The notes beneath the pieces were generated by a model. It made no database searches. It had not been told where the DNA came from and worked only from the letters and a program-made list of their open reading frames with translations. A stretch of DNA of 64,000 bases from Methylophaga thiooxydans DMS010 (GTDB lineage Bacteria > Pseudomonadota > Gammaproteobacteria > Nitrosococcales > Methylophagaceae). Positions within the stretch are counted from its first letter, which is position 1. Every line of letters begins with the position of its first letter. Of the stretch, positions 37,502-46,721 are shown piece after piece. A program made the translations under genes and the position numbers. Location of the stretch: assembly GCF_000156355.1 (NCBI RefSeq), contig NZ_GG657883.1:36467-100466 (forward strand), in the 5' to 3' direction.

Positions 37502-38875
37502 TCAAGGAGCAGCTGTCACGTCATTGCTGTCCTGAAAACGAATCGGTCGTGAAGTGGGTTTTATATCTGACAAGGCTTCATCCCTGACAACGATATTGCC
37601 GCGGATAATGGTATGAATAGGCCAGCCTGTAACAACAACACCATCGTAGGGTGTCCAGCCGGCCTGGCTTGCAATCCACTGATTATTTATCGTGCGTACC
37701 GCATTCAGATCAACGACAGAAAAATCGGCATCATAGCCTACAGCGATACGACCTTTATCTCGAAGGTTGAACAAGCGTGCAGGTCCTGCACTTGTTAAAT
37801 CAACCAACCGTTGCAGACTTAGTCGACCCGCGTGAACATGATTCAACATTATTGGCAGTAATGTCTGTACACCAGTCATGCCACTAGGTGATTGTGGGTA
37901 GGTCTGTGACTTTTCTGCCAGTGTATGAGGAGCGTGATCACTGCCTATTACATCGACAATGCCGTTATTGATAGCTTGCCACAAGGCTTGCTGATGACGA
38001 GACTCCCTGACCGGAGGGTTCATTTGCGCCAGTGTTCCAAGGCGTTCATAACACTCTGGTGCAGACAGCGTTAGATGATGTGGTGTAACTTCCACACTAA
38101 CGTGATCTTTATGCTGAGCAAGTAGCGCCATTTCTTCTTCTGTGCTGATATGCAGCAAATGCAGAGGACGCCCGGTCTGCTGAGATAGGGTGATAATCCG
38201 TTGAGTGGCAAGTAAAGCGCTCTCGACATCACGCCAGACCGGGTGCATAACAACACCCTGCCCGGATTCGGCAATGTGGAGGCGCTGTGTCAGGCGTTGT
38301 TCGTCTTCGGCATGAATGGCAACACGACGTCGTCCGGAGGATAGAATACGTTTTAACACTGTCTCATCATCGGCAAGCAAATCACCAAACGAACTTCCCA
38401 TAAACACCTTGACACCAGAGCAACCCGGCAACCGCTCAAGCTGGGCTAGTTGTTCGGCATTGACTGCTGAGCCGCCCATGTAAAAAGCAAAATCACACCA
38501 GGCAGTCTGAGTAGCAATATCCAGTTTAGCTTTCAGATCATCTTCAGTGAGAGTTAGGGGGTGAGTGTTAGGCATTTCGAAAACACTTGTAATACCCCCT
38601 AATACTGCGCCGCGGGTACCAGCTTCAATGGTTTCTTTATGAGTCAAACCAGGCTCACGAAAGTGAACCTGAGTATCCATTACCCCCGGAAGTATGTGTA
38701 AGCCGGATGCAGAGATTACGGAATCGGCTGACCAACTATTGGCTAACCGACCCAGAGCGATAATGCGGCCATTATGACAGGCAATATCGATTACCTCCGC
38801 CCCTGATGGTGTTATCACTGTGCCACCCGTGATTAACAGGTCGGCATGTTGTGCTGGTGTGGTGGAGTCACGCAT
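37502..38875 (-). CDS. Dihydroorotase-like amidohydrolase (PyrC2 type)
   Basis: 457-residue amidohydrolase of the type-I dihydroorotase group. The usual first metal motif His-x-His reads TQVHFREPG, so the first His is Gln69, while HAEDEQ, LHLLHIS, and GSDHAPH are kept. It is the last gene of the overlapping six-gene minus-strand operon (8-base overlap with thrS). Its location outside pyrimidine operons and with other Zn-enzyme paralogues suggests a backup enzyme for zinc-poor conditions, or a non-catalytic or altered-metal variant. Activity unproven. Confidence 0.8.
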   Translation of the reverse strand: MRDSTTPAQHADLLITGGTVITPSGAEVIDIACHNGRIIALGRLANSWSADSVISASGLHILPGVMDTQVHFREPGLTHKETIEAGTRGAVLGGITSVFEMPNTHPLTLTEDDLKAKLDIATQTAWCDFAFYMGGSAVNAEQLAQLERLPGCSGVKVFMGSSFGDLLADDETVLKRILSSGRRRVAIHAEDEQRLTQRLHIAESGQGVVMHPVWRDVESALLATQRIITLSQQTGRPLHLLHISTEEEMALLAQHKDHVSVEVTPHHLTLSAPECYERLGTLAQMNPPVRESRHQQALWQAINNGIVDVIGSDHAPHTLAEKSQTYPQSPSGMTGVQTLLPIMLNHVHAGRLSLQRLVDLTSAGPARLFNLRDKGRIAVGYDADFSVVDLNAVRTINNQWIASQAGWTPYDGVVVTGWPIHTIIRGNIVVRDEALSDIKPTSRPIRFQDSNDVTAAP

Positions 38876-40904
38876 TATTTAGATCGACAGTAGCTGAAGA
38901 TAACAAGTGGTTCAAAGTACTTTGCATCAGGTTGTAATAGCTGGCTTCATCTGGTTTTTGTGCAGCCTCAGAGAGAGTGTTGATGGTTTCCTTGATGGAT
39001 AATGAGCCCATTGTGTCGCCATTTTGTTGACGAATGGAGAGCGTATTAGACGCTTGCTCCTTATCACCGGCAACGGCGATATAAGGGATACGTTGCAATG
39101 TATGCTGGCGTATTTTGTAGCCTATTTTTTCTGAACGGGTATCAGTGCTAACGCGTAAGCCGTGATAGCGAAGTACGGTTGCGAGTTGTTCAACATAGGT
39201 GGCATTTGCATCACTGATAGCACAAATAACCAATTGAATAGGCATCAGCCAAACGGGTAATTTGCCCTCGTAGTGTTCCAGCAAAATGCCAATAAAACGT
39301 TCCAGTGAACCGAACAGGGCACGGTGAAGCATAACCGGACGCTGTTTCAGACCATTGTTATCCACATAGTCCAGATCAAAGCGTTCAGGCAGGTTCATAT
39401 CCACTTGTAAGGTGCCACACTGCCAATCACGTTTGATGGCATCTTGCAAAACAAACTCGAGTTTGGGGCCGTAAAACGCACCCTCGCCGGGGTTAGTCTG
39501 GTAATCAAGCTTTAACTCATTAAGGGACTCAATTAAGGTTTCTTCAAGCAGATCCCAGGTTTCATCAGTACCAATACGGTGTTCGGGACGGGTTGAGAGT
39601 TTGATTTTGATATCGTGGAAACCCAACTGGTCATAGACATCCAAAATGAAACGAATCGCACTCATGCACTCATCTTGCATCTGAGATTGTGTGCAATAGA
39701 TATGCGCGTCATCTTGGGTAAAATGCCGGACTCGTAATAACCCATGCAAAGTACCGGAGGGTTCGTAACGATGGACTTTGCCAAACTCGCTCATTCGTAT
39801 CGGTAAATCACGGTAACTGGTGAGATTTTGGCGATAAAGAAGAACACTGCCGGGACAGTTCATTGGCTTTAGGGCAAAAAAACGACCATCAGCGGTTTCA
39901 GTGGTAAACATATGGTCCCGATAATTTTGCCAGTGACCGGAGGTTTCCCACAGACTTCTATCCATTACATCGGGGGAGTTAACCTCAATATAGCCTTCCT
40001 GCTGCTGACGGCGACGAAGGTAAGCAATCAGCTCCTGTAAAATTTGCCAACCTTTGTGGTGCCAGAAGACCGAGCCAGGTGCCTCTTCTTGAAAGTGAAA
40101 TAAATCCAGTTGTTTCCCCAAACGGCGATGGTCTCGTTTTTCTGCTTCTTCCATTTGGTGTAAATAAGCTTTCAGGGCTTTTTTATCAGACCAAGCAGTG
40201 CCATAAATGCGTTGTAGCATTTCATTGTTGGCATCACCGCGCCAATAAGCGCCGGCTAATTTGGTTAAACTAAATGCTTTACAGAAAGCCATGTTGGGCA
40301 CGTGGGGGCCACGACACATGTCAACATACTCTTGGTGATAGTAAAGCCCGACGTTTTTCACGTCATCATCCATCTCGTCAATAAGACGGACTTTATAAGT
40401 CTCGCCTCGAGCTTCAAATAAAGCTCTGGCATCAGCTTTTGGTGTCTTTTTAAGTACTACATCGTAAGCGGTGTTAGCCAATGTCTCCATTCGCTGTTGT
40501 ATGCTCGCCAGATCGTCCGGTGTGAAACGGTGTTCGCTGTCAATATCATAGTAAAAACCATCTTCGATTACCGGTCCAATCACCATTCTGGTTGCCGGAA
40601 ATAGTTGTTTGACGGCATGACCGAATAAGTGCGCGGTAGAGTGGCGGATGATTTCGATGCCCTCAGGGTCTTTGGGCGTGATGATAGTGACATCGGCATC
40701 ATGATGAATCATGGTGCAGGCATCATGTAGTTCGCCGTTTATTTTGCCTGCAATGGTTGATCTAGCTAGACCTTCACCGATGGATTTGGCAATTCCCTGA
40801 ATTGAGACTGGTCTGTCGAATGTACGCTGACTACCATCTGGAAGCCTGATTTTAATGGCTGTATTTGTACTAGAGTTGGCAGTAATCATCTTATTAAAAC
40901 TCAT
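38868..40904 (-). CDS. thrS: Threonyl-tRNA synthetase (probable second copy)
   Basis: 678-residue ThrRS with N-terminal TGS domain (residues about 15-75), editing domain with HSTAH (about 88-92) and MCRGPH, and a class II catalytic core. The catalytic zinc ligands appear intact as Cys in MNCPGS, His in DDAHIYC, and His in MLHRALFG. It is not next to infC-rpmI-rplT, where the housekeeping thrS normally sits, so it looks like a paralogue. The annotated start overlaps the carbonic anhydrase gene by 11 bases; an ATG five codons later would remove the overlap. Confidence 0.88.
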   Translation of the reverse strand: MSFNKMITANSSTNTAIKIRLPDGSQRTFDRPVSIQGIAKSIGEGLARSTIAGKINGELHDACTMIHHDADVTIITPKDPEGIEIIRHSTAHLFGHAVKQLFPATRMVIGPVIEDGFYYDIDSEHRFTPDDLASIQQRMETLANTAYDVVLKKTPKADARALFEARGETYKVRLIDEMDDDVKNVGLYYHQEYVDMCRGPHVPNMAFCKAFSLTKLAGAYWRGDANNEMLQRIYGTAWSDKKALKAYLHQMEEAEKRDHRRLGKQLDLFHFQEEAPGSVFWHHKGWQILQELIAYLRRRQQQEGYIEVNSPDVMDRSLWETSGHWQNYRDHMFTTETADGRFFALKPMNCPGSVLLYRQNLTSYRDLPIRMSEFGKVHRYEPSGTLHGLLRVRHFTQDDAHIYCTQSQMQDECMSAIRFILDVYDQLGFHDIKIKLSTRPEHRIGTDETWDLLEETLIESLNELKLDYQTNPGEGAFYGPKLEFVLQDAIKRDWQCGTLQVDMNLPERFDLDYVDNNGLKQRPVMLHRALFGSLERFIGILLEHYEGKLPVWLMPIQLVICAISDANATYVEQLATVLRYHGLRVSTDTRSEKIGYKIRQHTLQRIPYIAVAGDKEQASNTLSIRQQNGDTMGSLSIKETINTLSEAAQKPDEASYYNLMQSTLNHLLSSATVDLNNA

Positions 40905-41454
40905 TTTGAATATTTTTATAACCTTGAACTAAGTCGTTATTGGTTCTCGCGACATCTTCCGAAAATGAGCTGGCATCACTGGAAACTTCTGGGAACTGAC
41001 TTAAATCAGTGTCGGGACCAATTCGCTCAGTAGACGGCACATAAAAGCGCGGTGGTAAGTGACAACCATCGACGACCGCGTTGTAACGGACAACACAGCC
41101 ATCACTCAATGTGCAGTTAAACAACACGCTGTTAAACCCAACAAATACACCATCACCGATTTCACAGGGGCCATGCACGATTGCCCGGTGAGCAATCGAT
41201 GTATGCCGCCCAATGGTGACTTTGGCCCCGGATTTTGAATGAATAACAACGCCATCCTGAATATTGGAATGGGCGCCGATAATAATGGGTTCAATATGGC
41301 CTTCACTGTCAATTTCATCTGCACGGATAACGGCATAGGGACCAATAAATACATTATCTTCAATGATCACGTAGCCACATATGACCGCTGTCGGGTCAAT
41401 AAAAGCACCGGGATGAACTTGAGGTAAATCGCCTCTTGGGTTTTTTCTTATCAT
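40894..41454 (-). CDS. Gamma-class carbonic anhydrase-like protein
   Basis: 186-residue left-handed beta-helix with hexapeptide repeats. The three metal His are recognisable: VIHSKSG and [16 protein letters not shown]. This subgroup can use iron or cobalt in place of zinc. It overlaps the permease gene by ATGA and the thrS gene by 11 bases. In several proteobacteria gamma-carbonic anhydrases are part of Zur-controlled gene sets; here that is inferred from the neighbours. Confidence 0.85.
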   Translation of the reverse strand: MIRKNPRGDLPQVHPGAFIDPTAVICGYVIIEDNVFIGPYAVIRADEIDSEGHIEPIIIGAHSNIQDGVVIHSKSGAKVTIGRHTSIAHRAIVHGPCEIGDGVFVGFNSVLFNCTLSDGCVVRYNAVVDGCHLPPRFYVPSTERIGPDTDLSQFPEVSSDASSFSEDVARTNNDLVQGYKNIQNEF

Positions 41455-42449
41455 GTAACTGTTTTCTCTGAGGTGGATGTTTGGGAACGAAGTAATAAAT
41501 GACTGAGTGCAGTGAGATGTGGAAATTCCAACAGCATGCCGATAATGATCGCAGCATAAATGAGTGGCTGATTGGGTAGGGCAGCCATGGTGATAGCCAG
41601 CATCAACGGTGCGTTGCGTGCGGCGATAGTCATGGTTAGTAATACGCGTTCGGCGTAGACCAGTCCCAACCCTTTACTGAGCAATTCACTGAGAAAAAAG
41701 GTGCTGACAAAAAAACAGAGGACAGATAAAAGAAGCCAGGGAACGATGTATGCGTGTGCAAGCAGTACATCAATATTACCGGCGAAAATTTGCATTATTA
41801 GTAAGGATATTATCAACGGAATACAGTGATTGATTTTGTCAGACAAAAGTACCGACCTTTCGGGAGTCAGTATGAAGTGAAGCGCTACTCTGACTAATAC
41901 AGCAACTACCAGTGGTGCCATGAACCAGTGTTGCAGGTTGGTCCAGATTACATCGCTCCCGAGTTCAACCACATTGTGTGAAAACAAGTACACATAAAAA
42001 GGATAAAGAAGTAGCTGAACCAGCATGTTTATGGGAAGCAGCGCCGAGCCGAGCAAGGCATCACCATGACAAATCCGGGTAAAGCCCAGAAACCAGTCTG
42101 TGCAGGGAGACATGAAATAAATCATCAGCCCGACCATGAACAATGGATAACTATCGAGTAAGAAATAGGCGATGCTATAGCCGATTAAAGGCACAATGAT
42201 AAAGTTTGCTACCAACGCAATGAGCACGAGTGAGAGCTTTCTGTGAATTTTTTTTAGACCATCAAAGCGTACACTGATAAATAGGCAGCTAATCAAAACA
42301 AACAGCGTGATATCTGTGTAGCTATTTAACCAGTTAGCCATGGTCGGTGTGGTATATCCAGCTAAGGTGCCGATGCCTATACTGGCGATCAGTAACGCAG
42401 CGGTTAACCCCAGACCATTATTAGAAGTAGCTGTAAGGGTTTTTAACAT
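41451..42449 (-). CDS. ACR3/bile acid-sodium symporter-like permease
   Basis: 332-residue polytopic inner-membrane protein with about ten helices. The segment SPCTDWFLGFT resembles the conserved Cys motif of arsenite permease ACR3, and LLTMTIAARNAPLMLAITM the second conserved region. Substrate is not evident. It overlaps the flavoprotein gene by 7 bases and the carbonic anhydrase gene by 4, in the same operon. No ars regulator or reductase is present, so arsenite is not the favoured substrate. Confidence 0.75.
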   Translation of the reverse strand: MLKTLTATSNNGLGLTAALLIASIGIGTLAGYTTPTMANWLNSYTDITLFVLISCLFISVRFDGLKKIHRKLSLVLIALVANFIIVPLIGYSIAYFLLDSYPLFMVGLMIYFMSPCTDWFLGFTRICHGDALLGSALLPINMLVQLLLYPFYVYLFSHNVVELGSDVIWTNLQHWFMAPLVVAVLVRVALHFILTPERSVLLSDKINHCIPLIISLLIMQIFAGNIDVLLAHAYIVPWLLLSVLCFFVSTFFLSELLSKGLGLVYAERVLLTMTIAARNAPLMLAITMAALPNQPLIYAAIIIGMLLEFPHLTALSHLLLRSQTSTSEKTVT

Positions 42450-43582
42450 TCACAATCTCCACAACATTCGGTATTACCGAAAGGACCCCAGTTACCAGAA
42501 CCTGAGTCTATTTCTAAGCTACTGTCATCCAACGACAGACACAGAGCGAGGAGGCTGGCGATATGACTAAATCGTTGTCGGAATTTATAGATAAAACAAA
42601 ATAGTTGCGATTCATGGTTTACCTGCGGTCCAATTAAAAATAAACCCGGCGTGCGTGTGGACTCATCTGCCTCACTAAGCAGCGGAAGATGATCTTCTCC
42701 CCACTCCCAAAGCGCCTGTATTTGTTGAGCTCCACCCCCGCCAAGAAAACCCGTCGCTAAGATCGGTGTCGACTGGCTCTGCCAGACACGACCATCACTG
42801 GCATGAATGGAAAAAACATTGTCTTCAGGTGCGGTAACAGCCTTTACATGTACACCGAAATGGATGGTGAGAGCCTGAGTTCGCAATGCCTGTTGGACTC
42901 TATCCAGACTGTAAGGAGATAGAGTGAGACTGGGGTCGAGAGTGTGAGTGTTTTCCCAGTCTGTTTGCTCCACAAGCAGATGAACATGGTGACCCTGCTC
43001 AACCAGGTTCACACTGGCATCAACACCACTTTCATATCCACCGATAACAACATAGCTGTCGCTTTGGAAGTCCTGCCAGTCACTCACCTGGGCATAATGA
43101 AGACAATGCTCAGCACCAGGGAAAGGGCTTAAATCGGGAAATTGGAACTCACCCGTTGCCCAGATTAAATATTGCGTATAAATGGCTCCGTTTGGTGTCT
43201 GCAAACAAAAGCCATGAGGCGTGTTTTTACTGACGTCTATAACTTGGCATTGCGTCTGAATCGGTACTGAAAAATGCTGAGCGACCTTGTTAAGGTACTC
43301 GGCATACTGCTGGCCTGTGGGATGCTCTGTCTGGCAATAAACTGCTGGAGAGCTGAATTCACTTATCGCATTTAAGTCAGCTAGCCCATAGGGATTACTG
43401 TAAAAGGATGGTGTGATAAAACGGGTTTGCTTAGGCCAGCGACGAAATGATTCACCGACATCACCCGCTTCAAGTACGGTAAAGGACAAGCCAGGTAGTT
43501 TTTGTAGTGTTAACGCCATACCTAGTCCAGCTGCGCCGGCACCGACGATAACGACATCATAGTTTTCGCAAGAGGTACTCAT
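42443..43582 (-). CDS. FAD/NAD(P)-binding flavoprotein with Cys-rich C-terminal tail
   Basis: 379-residue flavin monooxygenase-like protein. VIVGAGAAGLGMALTL is the FAD Rossmann motif and YVVIGGYESGVDASV the NADPH one; WATGEFQFPDL and PILATGFLGGGG are the linking motifs. The final residues are NTECCGDCEC, five Cys in seven positions at the very end, suggesting a metal-binding tail. Sits between SufE-like and permease genes with ATGA and 7-base overlaps. Substrate unknown; ArsO/TrkA-like annotations would be guesses. Confidence 0.8.
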   Translation of the reverse strand: MSTSCENYDVVIVGAGAAGLGMALTLQKLPGLSFTVLEAGDVGESFRRWPKQTRFITPSFYSNPYGLADLNAISEFSSPAVYCQTEHPTGQQYAEYLNKVAQHFSVPIQTQCQVIDVSKNTPHGFCLQTPNGAIYTQYLIWATGEFQFPDLSPFPGAEHCLHYAQVSDWQDFQSDSYVVIGGYESGVDASVNLVEQGHHVHLLVEQTDWENTHTLDPSLTLSPYSLDRVQQALRTQALTIHFGVHVKAVTAPEDNVFSIHASDGRVWQSQSTPILATGFLGGGGAQQIQALWEWGEDHLPLLSEADESTRTPGLFLIGPQVNHESQLFCFIYKFRQRFSHIASLLALCLSLDDSSLEIDSGSGNWGPFGNTECCGDCEC

Positions 43583-44019
43583 CGACTTTCTCTTTGTTTA
43601 TGCTCAAGCCGCATTGCAATCTCCTGCATTTGTTCCAACATGAGCTGCAAACCAGTAGCGCGTTGTGACGACAGGTTGTCTAGTAAGCCGGTATCAGTTA
43701 GAAAAGTAGGGGAAATGGCGGGAATGTCACTGGCTTTTTGTCCGGAATACACTTTGAATAACAAAGCCATCATACCGGCGACGATGATCGAGTCACTGGT
43801 TCCGGTAAAGACCACTGTTTGATTGTCATAACTACTTTTGAGCCAGACACTGGCCTGACAACCATGAAGGCGATACTTGTCTAGTCGCAAATGTTTTCCG
43901 TGCTTCATTAATGCTTTGCCCATATCAATTAGGTAGGCATATCGTTGCTGCCAATTTCCTAAAACTTGAAAATCCTGAACAATTTTTAGCTGTATCTGTT
44001 GAGCGGAGTCAGATGTCAT
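43579..44019 (-). CDS. SufE-like sulfur-acceptor protein
   Basis: 146 residues with the SufE fold. LHGCQASVWL holds the persulfide-accepting Cys near residue 54. SufE proteins take sulfur from a cysteine desulfurase such as SufS. No suf/isc genes are nearby. The start MTSDSAQQ was chosen because the longer reading frame would run through the palindromic operator. It is the first gene of the minus-strand operon, transcribed away from hisI. Confidence 0.8.
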   Translation of the reverse strand: MTSDSAQQIQLKIVQDFQVLGNWQQRYAYLIDMGKALMKHGKHLRLDKYRLHGCQASVWLKSSYDNQTVVFTGTSDSIIVAGMMALLFKVYSGQKASDIPAISPTFLTDTGLLDNLSSQRATGLQLMLEQMQEIAMRLEHKQRESR

Positions 44020-44041
44020 ATCCAAATTATTATTAAATAGT

Positions 44042-44057
44042 ATATGATATATCATAT
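44042..44057. promoter_or_regulatory. 16-bp perfect palindrome between divergent hisI and sufE-like genes
   Basis: ATATGATATATCATAT is a perfect inverted repeat centred in the 59-base gap between the two start codons. A/T-rich dyads of this kind fit Fur-superfamily (Zur-like) operators, and the neighbouring genes fit a zinc regulon. It could also include a -10 element (TATGATAT). That it binds Zur is inference. Confidence 0.5.
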
Positions 44058-44078
44058 CATTTTAAAAAAAGTAAAACC

Positions 44079-44483
44079 ATGATTAAAAGACTAGAAGAAG
44101 GTGTTATCGGCGATTCGCTCAATTTGACGAAGGTGCTAGATAGCTTGCCGTGGAATCATCAGGGGTTGATCAATGCCATCGCACAGCAATATGACACTGG
44201 AGAAGTGTTGATGCTGGCGTGGATGAATAGAGATGCTTTAGTTGAAACGATACAAACGAGAAGTGTGTGTTACTGGTCGAGGTCAAGAAAGAGCTTGTGG
44301 CGTAAAGGAGAGACATCTGGACATTATCAACAGCTTAAGACCCTCCGCCTGGATTGTGATGGTGATGCAGTGCTTCTATTGGTAGATCAGGTAGGGGGGG
44401 CGTGCCATACGGGAAGGAAAAATTGTTTTTATAACGAGATTCAAGATGACAGAGTGGTTGTCATAAGCGAACCGGTTATATAG
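44079..44483 (+). CDS. hisI: Phosphoribosyl-AMP cyclohydrolase
   Basis: 134-residue HisI. The conserved core is YDTGEVLMLAWMN, the motif VCYWSRSRKSLWRKGETSGH, DCDGDAVLLLVDQ, and the Cys-x-His metal site GGACHTG with FYNE. It acts in histidine synthesis, opening the adenine ring of PR-AMP. No other his genes are near, so this is probably a paralogue, divergently expressed with the backup operon. It contains a run of seven G (44394-44400) inside the coding sequence. Confidence 0.88.
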   Translation: MIKRLEEGVIGDSLNLTKVLDSLPWNHQGLINAIAQQYDTGEVLMLAWMNRDALVETIQTRSVCYWSRSRKSLWRKGETSGHYQQLKTLRLDCDGDAVLLLVDQVGGACHTGRKNCFYNEIQDDRVVVISEPVI

Positions 44484-44801
44484 AGGCCGAGAGGATAAGG
44501 ATGCTTGCGGTTTAACACACGAGACAAAAGAAATTAGACCGCTCGCGATTTTAGTCTGGTCAAGTGCCCAAACTAAATGTGTGGCAAGGGGGGGGGAGAT
44601 GGGTAGCTGCCAGAATCGAAATAGTAGCTATCATGTAAATGGTGGTGTTGGTCTATCTTAAATGGACGCTAATTTATATATTACAAGAGCTAAGAGGGTT
44701 AAGATGACTCTGCGTTATATAGCAACTTGTGCAGAACAAGATGTCAGACATAAAAAAAGCAGTTATCGACTTAACGATAACTGCTTAATTTATTTGTTTT
44801 T
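44484..44801. other. Intergenic region between hisI and the tRNA genes
   Basis: 318 bases without a credible gene. It contains a run of nine G at 44588-44596 inside a weak TGGCA...TGCCA stem, and at its right end the terminator of the tRNA transcript. An apparent frame reading through the tRNA genes is an artefact. Confidence 0.6.
44759..44784 (-). terminator. Intrinsic terminator of the tRNA transcript
   Basis: On the minus strand GCAGTTATCG-ttaagt-CGATAACTGC forms a 10-bp stem followed by seven T. It lies 17 bases beyond the tRNA-Arg 3' end. Confidence 0.88.
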
Positions 44802-44878
44802 TGGCGCGCCCGGCACGATTCGAACGTGCGACCGCCTGGTTCGTAGCCAGGTACTCTATCCAGCTGAGCTACGGGCGC
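44802..44878 (-). tRNA. tRNA-Arg (ACG)
   Basis: 77 nt including encoded CCA. The acceptor GCGCCCG pairs with CGGGCGC, the anticodon stem CCTGG/CCAGG closes loop CTACGAA with anticodon ACG, and the T arm contains GTTCGAATC. It follows tRNA-Ser in the order seen after csrA in many gammaproteobacteria. Confidence 0.95.
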
Positions 44879-44927
44879 TAAAACAGTTAATTATACTGAC
44901 ATTTGAGCTTGTCTGCAATAACTTTTA

Positions 44928-45017
44928 TGGCGGAGAGCGAGGGATTCGAACCCTCGATAGGGGTAAACCTATACGCCCTTAGCAGGGGCGCGCCTTCAGC
45001 CACTCGGCCAGCTCTCC
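44928..45017 (-). tRNA. tRNA-Ser (GCT)
   Basis: 90 nt including encoded CCA, with the long variable arm of class II tRNAs. Acceptor GGAGAGC pairs with GCTCTCC; the anticodon loop CTGCTAA gives GCT; the T arm has GGTTCGAATCC. Confidence 0.95.
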
Positions 45018-45072
45018 ATCAAAGCCGCCTAGTATATCAGATGATATTTATTTGGCTAGTGATAAGATGAAA

Positions 45073-45258
45073 TTAACCGGCATTTGGGTGATCTTTTTCA
45101 GCCTGAATGCGATCGTAGATTTCTTCACGGTGAACTGTGACATCTTTTGGTGCGTCAACACCGATTCTGACTTGATTGCCTTTAACGCCTAAGACGTTGA
45201 CAACGACATCGTCACCGATGATTAGTGATTCGCCAACTCGGCGTGTAAGTATTAACAT
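45073..45258 (-). CDS. csrA: Carbon storage regulator
   Basis: 61-residue RNA-binding dimer that binds GGA motifs in mRNA leaders. [16 protein letters not shown] and [19 protein letters not shown] are near-identical to E. coli CsrA, including the RNA-contacting residues. It sits downstream of lysC, as in Pseudomonas and related genera. Confidence 0.97.
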   Translation of the reverse strand: MLILTRRVGESLIIGDDVVVNVLGVKGNQVRIGVDAPKDVTVHREEIYDRIQAEKDHPNAG

Positions 45259-45501
45259 TGTTTTTCCCCTTTACTCTCAAAATCAGGCAGAGGTCCCAGG
45301 AGAAAATGTAGACTCCTTTCACTGATACACAGGCCTCGTGCCTTGTTCTATTTGGTGTAACGTTTATTTAGAGATCTTGCTGTCTCTTTTATCATTGACA
45401 ATAGGAATGGCTGTACATATCCCTTGTTGTGCCTATTTTATCAGTAACTTATGTTGTTCGCGACACAAATTATTACAAAACTGTGACTAAAGCTGATACG
45501 C

Positions 45502-46719
45502 CTAGGCCTGTTCGAGGTTGAAAGCCTTGTGTAGCGCTCGCACACCCAGTTCTAGGTATTTCTCATCAACGACAACAGAAATTTTGATTTCTGATGTTGA
45601 TATCATGCTGATGTTGATATTTTCGTCAGCAAGTGCTGTGAACATGCTATTGGCAATGCCCGCGTGCGAACGCATACCCACTCCAACCACAGATATTTTT
45701 GCAATATGTTCGTCGCCATTGACTTCACGTGCGCCAAGCTTATCAGCTGTTTGTTGCAATATGGTTAGCGCTGATTGGTAATCGTTACGATGCACAGTAA
45801 AGGTAAAATCTGTCGTTGCGTCATGCCCCGTATTTTGAATGATCATATCGACTTCGATATTTTCAGCCGCAATCGGGCCCAATATTTGTGACGCGACACC
45901 GGGATGATCCGGTACACCTAGAATGGTGAGTTTGGCTTCATCGCGATTAAATGCAATACCAGAAATAAGAGCTTGTTCCATTAATGGGTCCTCAGCCGCG
46001 ATGAGTGTACCGCCACCCTCGGTGAAGGAGGAGAGTACTCTTAACGGCACGTTATACTTACTCGCAAATTCGACAGAGCGTATTTGCAACACTTTTGCAC
46101 CTAAGCTGGCCATTTCCAGCATTTCTTCGAAGGTGATGTGATCTAAACGTCGAGCTTCAGGCACGACGCGGGGGTCGGTGGTGTAAACGCCATCGACATC
46201 AGTGTAGATTTGGCATTCGTCAGCGTTGAGTGCCGCGGCAAGCGCAACAGCAGTGGTATCACTGCCACCACGTCCAAGTGTGGTGATATTGCCATTATCA
46301 TCACAGCCCTGAAACCCAGCGACAACGACTACTTTTCCCTGTTTTAAATCGGCGCGTATGTTTTTGTCATCAATCTCGACGATACGGGCTTTGTTATGTG
46401 CATTATCGGTGAGGATACGAACCTGGCTACCGGTGTAAGATGTTGCCGCCATACCCATTTGTTGTAGCGTCATGCTCAGTAATGCAATGGTGACTTGCTC
46501 ACCGGTTGATAAAAGCACATCTAACTCGCGACCACGCGGTCGATCGTTGAGTTGTTTTGCCAAATCAATCAGTCGGTTGGTTTCGCCACTCATGGCCGAA
46601 ACAACGACAACAACATCGTGCCCCTGATTGCGAAAATCAATGACTTTTTTGGCAACTTCTTTTATGCGCTCAACTGAGCCTACGGACGTACCGCCGTATT
46701 TTTGTACGATAAGAGACAT
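45502..46719 (-). CDS. lysC: Aspartate kinase
   Basis: 405-residue monofunctional aspartokinase: VQKYGGTSVGS N-terminal kinase motif, a substrate-binding TLGRGGSDTTAVALAAAL segment, and two C-terminal ACT domains (about residues 265-400) for feedback by lysine or threonine. First step of the aspartate amino acid family. It begins two bases after the alaS stop. An internal start making a regulatory beta subunit is common in this type but was not verified. Confidence 0.95.
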   Translation of the reverse strand: MSLIVQKYGGTSVGSVERIKEVAKKVIDFRNQGHDVVVVVSAMSGETNRLIDLAKQLNDRPRGRELDVLLSTGEQVTIALLSMTLQQMGMAATSYTGSQVRILTDNAHNKARIVEIDDKNIRADLKQGKVVVVAGFQGCDDNGNITTLGRGGSDTTAVALAAALNADECQIYTDVDGVYTTDPRVVPEARRLDHITFEEMLEMASLGAKVLQIRSVEFASKYNVPLRVLSSFTEGGGTLIAAEDPLMEQALISGIAFNRDEAKLTILGVPDHPGVASQILGPIAAENIEVDMIIQNTGHDATTDFTFTVHRNDYQSALTILQQTADKLGAREVNGDEHIAKISVVGVGMRSHAGIANSMFTALADENINISMISTSEIKISVVVDEKYLELGVRALHKAFNLEQA

Positions 46720-46721
46720 GC

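Noticed and set aside
44588..44596. Run of nine G
   Set aside because: Outside any gene and promoter, so no phase-variation role can be argued.
44662..44982. 106-codon frame across the tRNA genes
   Set aside because: It reads antisense through the two tRNA genes; this translation is a common artefact.
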